NCBI GenBank assembly: GCA_002926195.1
Contig: MZXQ01000229.1
Coordinates: 1,200-7,156 of the forward strand
Length of the DNA: 5,957 nucleotides
Reading direction: 5' to 3'
Source of the DNA: Candidatus Methanomarinus sp. HR1
GTDB lineage: Archaea; Halobacteriota; Methanosarcinia; Methanosarcinales; Methanocomedenaceae
A program made the position numbers and the translations under genes. Below are positions 1 through 4,006 of this stretch, in pieces (position 1 is the first letter of the stretch; every line of letters begins with the position of its first letter). The notes under the pieces were generated by a model. That model was not told the DNA's origin. It searched no databases and saw nothing but the letters and a program-made list of their open reading frames with translations.

Positions 1-20
1 AGCCGAAGATTAGAAGATTA

Positions 21-39
21 GAAAATGTGAAGCATTTTC
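21..39. repeat. Perfect 7-base-arm inverted repeat before the HNH gene
   Basis: GAAAATG (21-27) and CATTTTC (33-39) are perfect inverted copies around a 5-base loop. The element sits 28 bases before the HNH start. It is not followed by a T-run, so an operator or the end of an upstream transcript are both possible. A short tandem GAAGATTA-like repeat (about 5-20) lies just before it. Confidence 0.4.
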
Positions 40-66
40 GATGTATCAAGTTATACTCAATATACT

Positions 67-486
67 ATGAAGAAAACTAATGTTAAGAGAACCATACAAT
101 ACAACAGTAAGATCCAGCTTCTTACACAGTTGTTCAATAAAAGGAAAACTGAGCTGTTAGCAGGATATCAGGGGTACCACGAACTTAAAGGGTTTGTGGA
201 TGAGTGTGAGCACTGGGGTATAATGGACCGCGGCCAGGAAAAGGCACTGGATGAGTGGATAGATTTTCTTAACCGCTGGCCTTTTACAGGAGGAACATCA
301 AAGAGTGCTTTAACTCCATACCAACGAAATAAGGCGATGGGGAAGCAACAGTTTATATGTACTATGTGCGGCAGGCCTGCAGATGAGGTGCATCATATAA
401 TTTCAAGATCAAAGGGCGGACTGAATACTTCTGATAATCTTACTGTATTGTGCAGGGAGTGTCATGAAAAAATTCATAAAAAATAA
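67..486 (+). CDS. Small stand-alone HNH endonuclease
   Basis: This 139-residue protein carries a C-terminal HNH nuclease domain, roughly residues 95-139. Visible motifs are a CxxC pair (C98, C101), the catalytic-type 'EVHHI' with H109-H110, the 'SKGG' turn, N124 in 'NLTVLC', and a second CxxCH (C129, C132, H133) followed by H137. The four cysteines should hold a structural zinc and the histidines and asparagine should bind the catalytic metal, as in the McrA-like HNH family. Residues 1-80 are basic and probably helical, and I do not recognise them; they may bind DNA. The ATG at 67 follows an AT-rich stretch without a clear ribosome binding site. No restriction methylase, transposase or intron structure is visible beside it, so its biological role (defence, mobile element remnant or repair) is open. 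The nuclease domain is certain in kind; the function is not. Confidence 0.88.
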   Translation: MKKTNVKRTIQYNSKIQLLTQLFNKRKTELLAGYQGYHELKGFVDECEHWGIMDRGQEKALDEWIDFLNRWPFTGGTSKSALTPYQRNKAMGKQQFICTMCGRPADEVHHIISRSKGGLNTSDNLTVLCRECHEKIHKK

Positions 487-501
487 TTAAATCCTGAACT
501 A

Positions 502-514
502 CCTAAAAATTAGG
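502..514. terminator. Weak hairpin between convergent genes
   Basis: CCTAA (502-506) and TTAGG (510-514) form a 5-base stem with a 3-base loop in the 30-base gap between the converging HNH and NifX-like genes. The position suits a shared transcript end. The stem is short and no strong T-run follows, so this is a tentative call. Confidence 0.25.
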
Positions 515-516
515 GG

Positions 517-846
517 TTAGGTTTGCTGTAAACCACCGCTCTTGTACTGCTTGATAGCATCGCTGACAGTACCGCTTGCACCAGTTACGATCTTGATATT
601 AGCAGCACCGAGCGTCTCGATTGCATTGGGTCCGACATTTCCTGTAACAAGGACATCTATTCCTTTATTTGCAACGGTCTGTGCTGCTTTTATTCCAGCG
701 CCGCTCGAAGCATCTGAACTTGAATTTGATATCGCTTCATATTCCATTGTATCCGGATCCACGATTATAAAGTACTGGCATCGTCCGAATCTCGGATCTG
801 TGGATGAATCCATAGTTGCTCCGGTTGAGGTTACGCATATTTTCAT
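517..846 (-). CDS. NifX/NifB-type dinitrogenase iron-molybdenum cofactor-binding-fold protein
   Basis: This 109-residue cytoplasmic protein matches the small stand-alone Nitro_FeMo-Co family (the fold of NifX, NafY and the NifB C-terminus). Visible signatures are the N-terminal strand 'MKICVTS', 'DPRFGRC' at 17-23, the glycine-rich 'SSGAGIKAAQ' at 47-56, and 'VLVTGNVGPNA' at 65-75. The length is normal for the single-domain archaeal members. Family members bind Fe-S or Fe-Mo cofactors. Stand-alone copies are common in archaea without nitrogenase, where the substrate is mostly unknown, so a nif role should not be assumed and no nif genes are seen here. The ATG at 846 is backed by a purine-rich GGAGAG (minus strand, 855-860) eight bases upstream. 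It lies 62 bases after the DUF134 regulator on the same strand, so the two are probably cotranscribed. Confidence 0.9.
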   Translation of the reverse strand: MKICVTSTGATMDSSTDPRFGRCQYFIIVDPDTMEYEAISNSSSDASSGAGIKAAQTVANKGIDVLVTGNVGPNAIETLGAANIKIVTGASGTVSDAIKQYKSGGLQQT

Positions 847-854
847 ATCTATTT

Positions 855-860
855 CTCTCC
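855..860 (-). promoter_or_regulatory. Ribosome binding site of the NifX-like gene
   Basis: On the minus strand GGAGAG stands eight bases before the ATG at 846. It is one of the clearest Shine-Dalgarno sequences in the window and fits an internal operon gene with a leader, in contrast to the apparently leaderless first genes nearby. Confidence 0.65.
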
Positions 861-908
861 TTTTTAAAAAATGTTCTATATTGTTATTGATTATCCGATT
901 ATCTGGTT

Positions 909-1382
909 TTATATTGATTGCTGATGTTTACCATGTCTGCCATACCCGGTTCTGGTATACTCATTTTCGTCTTTTACCCTGTGGAGGTTCATACTTTTGC
1001 ACATAGGGCAGTCCCGGGGTCTTCCTGTGCCATGCATCACTTCCCATATATGCTGGCAGTCAGAGCACTGGAACTTACGCAACGGATTCATACCCATCTC
1101 ATATGTTCCTCCGTGTATCCGTATCGCTTTGCCACAGACCAGAGCACATCCGATCTTTTTTCTTGCTTCAATCAGGATCCTGTGGAATGTTGGCTGCGAG
1201 ACCTTCATATGATCTGCTCCATCTTGTTGATTCATTCCCAGATAATCCTTTAATCGTATGCTCTCCATCTCTTCCATCTTCAGGACAACTTCACCTGTAT
1301 CCTGTAGACAGGTTGAACATGGTTTGAAGTAATTAAAACTAAATGATGAGTGTATATATCGGTGTTGTCTTGGTCTTGGCAC
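909..1382 (-). CDS. DUF134-family HTH regulator with C-terminal zinc ribbon
   Basis: The protein is 157 residues long if translation begins at the GTG at 1382, giving the family-typical N-terminus 'MPRPRQHRYI'. An ATG at 1439 would add 19 residues with no family resemblance, so GTG is preferred. Residues about 36-85 carry a sigma-70-region-4-like helix-turn-helix ('MEEMESIRLKDYLGMNQQDG' followed by 'SQPTFHRILIEARKKIG'), then the DUF134 hallmark 'GKAIRIHGGTYEM' at 84-96. The C-terminus adds two CxxC pairs (C106/C109 and C125/C128) that look like a zinc ribbon; a further CxxC lies at C22/C25. The family is annotated as predicted DNA-binding; its targets are generally unknown. Its downstream neighbour is the NifX-like gene, a pairing I recall as recurrent in archaea. 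A palindrome just upstream suggests it may control its own operon (inference). Confidence 0.88.
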   Translation of the reverse strand: MPRPRQHRYIHSSFSFNYFKPCSTCLQDTGEVVLKMEEMESIRLKDYLGMNQQDGADHMKVSQPTFHRILIEARKKIGCALVCGKAIRIHGGTYEMGMNPLRKFQCSDCQHIWEVMHGTGRPRDCPMCKSMNLHRVKDENEYTRTGYGRHGKHQQSI

Positions 1383-1385
1383 AAA

Positions 1386-1399
1386 TGAATATATATTCA
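1386..1399. promoter_or_regulatory. Perfect 14-base palindrome, candidate operator of the DUF134 gene
   Basis: TGAATATATATTCA is a perfect palindrome ending three bases before the regulator's GTG. A TATA-like TTTAAG (minus strand, 1407-1412) stands 25-30 bases before that GTG, the spacing of a leaderless archaeal promoter. The palindrome would therefore fall between the TATA box and the start site, where a bound dimer would block initiation. The palindrome is certain; its role is inferred. Confidence 0.45.
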
Positions 1400-1485
1400 C
1401 AAAAAGCTTAAACCTTGCGGTAGTAGTGTAGTAATCCAATTCATATGTGATCGGATAAGTGATGAAACGTGATAATTTACCAGTG

Positions 1486-1528
1486 TTTTTAATAGAATAT
1501 CAAGTATAATTTGATATACTATTAAAAA
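1486..1528. terminator. Long AT-rich inverted repeat, probable terminator
   Basis: Two 18-base arms (1486-1503 and 1511-1528) pair at 17 of 18 positions around a 7-base loop. The outer end of each arm is a run of five A/T pairs, so a transcript on either strand ends the hairpin with a U-run. It lies about 130 bases after the stop of the minus-strand gene at 1660 and about 100 bases before the DUF134 start, so it could isolate the two units. An operator or a small palindromic mobile element would look similar. Confidence 0.5.
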
Positions 1529-1644
1529 ATTGACATGAAGATCATCTTTAGTTTCAACCTGCTATTACGGTTCTGTGGGCAATAGATGGGATGTTGTTGA
1601 AATATCTATTTCGGCACATAATATATATGAGTGTAACAGGAGAT

Positions 1645-1668
1645 AATCCTGAAAAACTCTCAGGGATT
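1645..1668 (-). terminator. Hairpin overlapping the stop of the secreted/pilin-like gene
   Basis: On the minus strand AATCCCTGA (1660-1668, including the TGA stop) can pair with TCAGGATT (1645-1652) with one bulged base. The position at the gene's end suits RNA 3'-end stabilisation or termination. No U-run follows, so confidence is low. Confidence 0.3.
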
Positions 1669-2268
1669 AATATATGCATTCACATCATCAGTCAGATGAA
1701 TCAAAGTATATGTCATATCTCTATCAGATACCAGCTCAAAGGTTAATGTCTGACTACTGCCATCGACAACCAGTGCTTGATGGAATCCATCTACAATATT
1801 AGGCATCCAGCGGTTATCATTTTTTACTCCTTCCCTTAAATGGACTCGATCATCAAGCTGGATAATGTTCTTACCGGTTCCTGTAAGTTTATAGTAGATC
1901 ACATTACCATTTTCAGTCACAAATCCGGGCGGAGTATCTGTGAGAATACCATTATTATCAGGGTCAGGGTCTACCCCAAAGCTTAAGTATTCCAGACTAT
2001 CAGGCAATGTTAGTTCAATACTTCTTATGTTACCTGTAGGTGCATTCGGATCAGCCAGGTCTCTGGCATATCCTGACTGCATCTGTTCTACAGAGGGTTT
2101 GATCCTGGTTATCTGCTGCTCCATTATGCTGGTGTCCATTGGTGGTATGGCATTTTTTAATCCTATTGCTGCCAGTAGTAAGATAATTCCTATTAGAGTT
2201 AAATAGACTATTAATTTAAGTGGAATAGTATCTATTGCTTGTTCGTTTTTGATGAAATTTTTTTGCAT
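1660..2268 (-). CDS. Single-span secreted or pilin-like protein
   Basis: With the ATG at 2268 this is a 202-residue protein: a short polar N-terminus ('MQKNFIKNEQ'), one hydrophobic helix at about 15-36, then a roughly 165-residue extracytoplasmic domain. The segment 'NEQAIDTIPLKLIVYL' resembles archaeal class III (type IV) prepilin-like N-termini, with possible processing near Q10-A11. An anchored secreted protein is the alternative. The outer domain is mostly beta by appearance, with an acidic run 'DPDPDNNG' (100-107) that could bind calcium, and no recognised catalytic motif. An ATG 48 bases further upstream (2316) is rejected because a strong TATA box (2289-2298) would then lie inside the gene. 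It resembles the other two pilin-like proteins of the window only in its N-terminal helix layout. I recognise no named family. Confidence 0.75.
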   Translation of the reverse strand: MQKNFIKNEQAIDTIPLKLIVYLTLIGIILLLAAIGLKNAIPPMDTSIMEQQITRIKPSVEQMQSGYARDLADPNAPTGNIRSIELTLPDSLEYLSFGVDPDPDNNGILTDTPPGFVTENGNVIYYKLTGTGKNIIQLDDRVHLREGVKNDNRWMPNIVDGFHQALVVDGSSQTLTFELVSDRDMTYTLIHLTDDVNAYINP

Positions 2269-2288
2269 ATTCAATAAAAGAGGACAAA

Positions 2289-2298
2289 TTATATATAA
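2289..2298 (-). promoter_or_regulatory. TATA box of the secreted/pilin-like gene
   Basis: TTATATATAA lies 21-30 bases before the ATG at 2268, the position expected of an archaeal TATA box for a leaderless or nearly leaderless transcript. No Shine-Dalgarno sequence precedes that ATG, which agrees. This element decides the start choice. Confidence 0.65.
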
Positions 2299-2302
2299 TT
2301 TA

Positions 2303-2326
2303 ATGTTTAAAAACATCAGTACTGAT
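2303..2326. promoter_or_regulatory. Two abutting palindromes in the divergent promoter region
   Basis: ATGTTT-AA-AAACAT (2303-2316) and the perfect 12-base palindrome ATCAGTACTGAT (2315-2326) share two bases. They lie just upstream of the TATA box of the minus-strand gene, where an activator or repressor of either divergent gene could bind. The symmetry is plain in the sequence; the regulatory role is inferred. Confidence 0.4.
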
Positions 2327-2390
2327 ATATGCTAATCCTCTTCAGTTTTTTGTAACTTTTATTTACCAGTTTACTATGATGCATCGGTTT

Positions 2391-2423
2391 TTTAAATAAT
2401 GATTGTAAAATATACTTGTGGAG
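2391..2423 (+). promoter_or_regulatory. Putative promoter and ribosome binding site of the coiled-coil gene
   Basis: A TATA-like TTTAAATA (2391-2398) would place transcription start near 2420-2425. GGAG at 2420-2423 stands nine bases before the ATG at 2433. Both elements are modest, and they partly compete: the predicted start of transcription lies very near the GGAG. Confidence 0.35.
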
Positions 2424-2432
2424 TAGTATAAT

Positions 2433-3104
2433 ATGGATAATACAGATATATACGGACGGATCGAATCATTTGACCAGAGCGTAAGAAGCCTTAACAGGCG
2501 TCTTCGTGCAGTAGAGCGTAGGCTAACTGCCAATAAGGATGATCGAGGTCTTATTAATTTAGAGATCGAAGATGAAGATCAATGGAATGATATTGAAATT
2601 GAGGAGATCCATACTGAAATACATGAGTTTCGAAATATCCTGGAAGGAGTGAGTGAAGAACTCTCAGACTTAAAATCAAATATGATGGGGCATGTGAATG
2701 AATCTATAAGTTCACTCCAGAATGAGCTTAAAACTGCTAAAGAGCGGATCGATGAGCTGATAAAACAGCAGTCCAAAATAAAAGCGCAGTCCTCTGATGC
2801 TGTTGATTCAATAAACAGCACCTATCAATCAGAGATAGCAACCCTCAGGAAAGAATTAAAGGATACACAAAAGAGGTTACACCGTCAGGAGAGTTTGAAT
2901 AAGATTACTGTGGGCACAATCACAGTACCTGTGGAACTTTCAGGTATTGTAGCATCAATAGCATTGATAGTTACATGTTTTCTTGTGTGGGCCGATAGAT
3001 GGGATATCATCAGATCAATGTATTATCCTGCCGGACTGGCTCTACTATTTGCCGTGGTAGTTATTACCAAGTTCATAATGGCAAATAGAAATATTGATTC
3101 TTAA
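2433..3104 (+). CDS. Coiled-coil protein with two C-terminal membrane helices
   Basis: The protein has 223 residues. Residues about 8-155 are highly charged and heptad-like, including 'RSLNRRLRAVERRL' (18-31), 'EFRNILEGVSEELSDL' (65-80) and 'LQNELKTAKERIDELI' (95-110), indicating a long coiled coil, with an acidic break near 41-60. Two hydrophobic helices follow at about 168-187 and 196-216, joined by a short loop 'ADRWDIIRSMYYP', and the chain ends in a polar 'NRNIDS'. The hairpin would leave the coiled coil and the tail on the same side, most simply the cytoplasm. I recognise no enzymatic motif and no named family. It is divergent from the secreted/pilin-like gene and convergent with the small pilin-like genes, so a scaffold or membrane-organising role near the pilus machinery is possible, but that is only context. 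Confidence 0.85.
   Translation: MDNTDIYGRIESFDQSVRSLNRRLRAVERRLTANKDDRGLINLEIEDEDQWNDIEIEEIHTEIHEFRNILEGVSEELSDLKSNMMGHVNESISSLQNELKTAKERIDELIKQQSKIKAQSSDAVDSINSTYQSEIATLRKELKDTQKRLHRQESLNKITVGTITVPVELSGIVASIALIVTCFLVWADRWDIIRSMYYPAGLALLFAVVVITKFIMANRNIDS
3101..3104. other. Tail-to-tail overlap: two stops share TTAA
   Basis: The + strand stop TAA is at 3102-3104 and the minus-strand stop TAA is at 3101-3103. The two convergent genes thus overlap by four bases with no room for an intergenic terminator, so their transcripts must overlap. Confidence 0.85.
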
Positions 3105-3538
3105 ATTTTATTAACAACTTTTAATGCAAAGTCATTCTGATAGTCTGCAAACCCTTCTGACCTGGTAGATAACTTCAAGTATCCTTCACATGTCACATCA
3201 ATTGTCGAGGTGTCAATACTTATTAGAGTCTGACCTTGCCCATCAGTTAATCCTGAGGCTGAGGAATCCAGCCCATAGAGAACTACGGTAGCCCTTTCAA
3301 CCGGGCCACCGTCCACATCAATAACTTCAACCGTGATATTGTAGATACTGCCGTTGGCATATATGACGCTGCTTATATTGCTATTATCAATCCCGATAAT
3401 GTTAGCATGCATGCTTTTTGGAACTACCGTCATATCACTGATAAACATAATCATAACAGCCAGACCTACCATGCCCACAATGGTAAGTACGACCATCCTG
3501 ATGGGCAGGCCTACGGCTGCGGTTTCATCCCTGAACAT
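3101..3538 (-). CDS. Archaeal pilin-like protein with C-terminal Ig-like domain
   Basis: The protein has 145 residues. A short charged leader 'MFRDETAA' is followed by a hydrophobic helix at about 11-33 ('LPIRMVVLTIVGMVGLAVMI'), resembling archaeal class III prepilins; possible processing near A8. Residues about 66-143 form a small beta domain with the pattern 'EVIDVDGGPVERATVVLYG ... TDGQGQT', typical of Ig-like (Big_1) or transthyretin/carboxypeptidase-regulatory folds on surface proteins. It is a paralogue of the broken gene just upstream: helix and beta domain both align. The start is 10 bases after that gene's stop, so the two are probably one transcript, perhaps translationally coupled since no strong ribosome binding site is seen. 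A minor pilin or pilus-tip adhesin using the platform protein at 4007-5944 is the likely role. Confidence 0.78.
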   Translation of the reverse strand: MFRDETAAVGLPIRMVVLTIVGMVGLAVMIMFISDMTVVPKSMHANIIGIDNSNISSVIYANGSIYNITVEVIDVDGGPVERATVVLYGLDSSASGLTDGQGQTLISIDTSTIDVTCEGYLKLSTRSEGFADYQNDFALKVVNKI

Positions 3539-3548
3539 AAAAACCGGT

Positions 3549-3952
3549 TCATGTGATCAAAATTGCAGATTCATCCCTGTAGTCATAGAATCCGTTGGCT
3601 TTGACTATTAGTTGTAGATCTAAGGAATCCTGGTTAAAGCGTATCATAACATCGTTCACTAACACTCTCGCCGTACCAGTTTCATCAGTCTTATCAGAAC
3701 CCAGTCCACCACCACCTGAAATAATAACATTGGCTCCATGGACCGGATTATTGTCATTATCATATACTTTCAGATACCGTTATCTACTGATTCAACTTCT
3801 ACTATCAGGTTCTTTTTAGACTCTGGAATAATAGACAGAAGAGCTGCCAGAGCTACCATTCCTACTACAAGCATAACTACAATATTGATGGGAAGTTCCA
3901 TACCTTTCTCGTTTTGTCTAAACGATCTGTTTTTTTTGTTTTTTCGATTCAT
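3549..3952 (-). pseudogene. Pilin-like gene broken by a single-base frameshift
   Basis: Reading from the ATG at 3952, 58 residues encode a basic leader ('MNRKNKKNRSFRQNEKG'), a hydrophobic helix (about 20-42, 'LPINIVVMLVVGMVALAALL') and 'VEVESVDN', then the frame hits TGA at 3770-3772. In the frame entered at 3779 the code stays open for 76 codons to TGA at 3549-3551 and yields 'VYDNDNNPVHGANVIISGG', 'SDKTDETGTARV' and 'KANGFYDYRDESAILIT'. These match the neighbour's 'PVERATVVLYG', 'TDGQGQT' and 'SEGFADYQNDF'. Adding one G to the GG at 3777-3778 would restore a 134-residue protein close in length to the 145-residue paralogue. Prepilin-type processing after G17 ('EKG|MELP') is plausible. Either the gene is genuinely inactivated (or phase variable), or the base is a sequencing error; no slippery heptamer is seen. 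The truncated 60-residue product would retain only the helix. Confidence 0.82.
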
Positions 3953-3978
3953 AATAATCCAACGTTAAAAATATAATA

Positions 3979-3991
3979 ATATATATATATA
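3979..3991 (-). promoter_or_regulatory. AT-repeat TATA element before the broken pilin-like gene
   Basis: A 13-base alternating AT run lies 27-39 bases before the ATG at 3952, inside the 54-base gap after the platform-protein gene. Initiation would fall within about ten bases of the ATG. It suggests that the two small pilin-like genes have their own promoter as well as possible read-through from upstream. The simple repeat could vary in length. Confidence 0.5.
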
Positions 3992-4006
3992 GTTTGTGAT
4001 GTCTCT

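Larger units (their letters stand above)
1383..1659. other. 277-base spacer without a gene
   Basis: No convincing coding region is present on either strand. The spacer separates the stop of the secreted/pilin-like gene from the start of the DUF134 gene, both on the minus strand. It holds the 14-base palindrome at 1386-1399, the long inverted repeat at 1486-1528, the short palindromes AAGAT-C-ATCTT (1538-1548) and GAAATA-TC-TATTTC (1599-1612), and an AT-rich patch near 1616-1630. The density of symmetric sites suggests termination and regulation, but a small RNA cannot be excluded. Confidence 0.5.

Noticed and set aside
510..522. Telomere-like TTAGGGGTTAGG
   Set aside because: A single short occurrence at a gene end, partly coding on the other strand; no tandem array.
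542..1006. Open reading frame on the + strand opposite the NifX-like and DUF134 genes
   Set aside because: It is antisense to two well-supported protein families and its translation shows no recognisable domain.
918..1327. Three overlapping + strand open frames opposite the DUF134 gene
   Set aside because: They mirror the minus-strand coding sequence, which has clear family motifs.
1383..1439. A longer DUF134 protein starting at the ATG at 1439
   Set aside because: The added 19 residues lack family similarity, and family members start at 'MPRPR', matching the GTG at 1382.
2269..2316. A longer secreted/pilin-like protein starting at the ATG at 2316
   Set aside because: A strong TATA box would lie within the coding sequence, and the ATG at 2268 has correct leaderless spacing from it.
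3770..3785. Programmed ribosomal frameshifting in the pilin-like gene
   Set aside because: No slippery heptamer or evident downstream pseudoknot is visible at the junction; a one-base loss in a G run explains it more simply.
3354..3968. Several + strand open frames opposite the small pilin-like genes
   Set aside because: They are hydrophobic shadow frames with no domain; the minus-strand readings give two matching paralogues.
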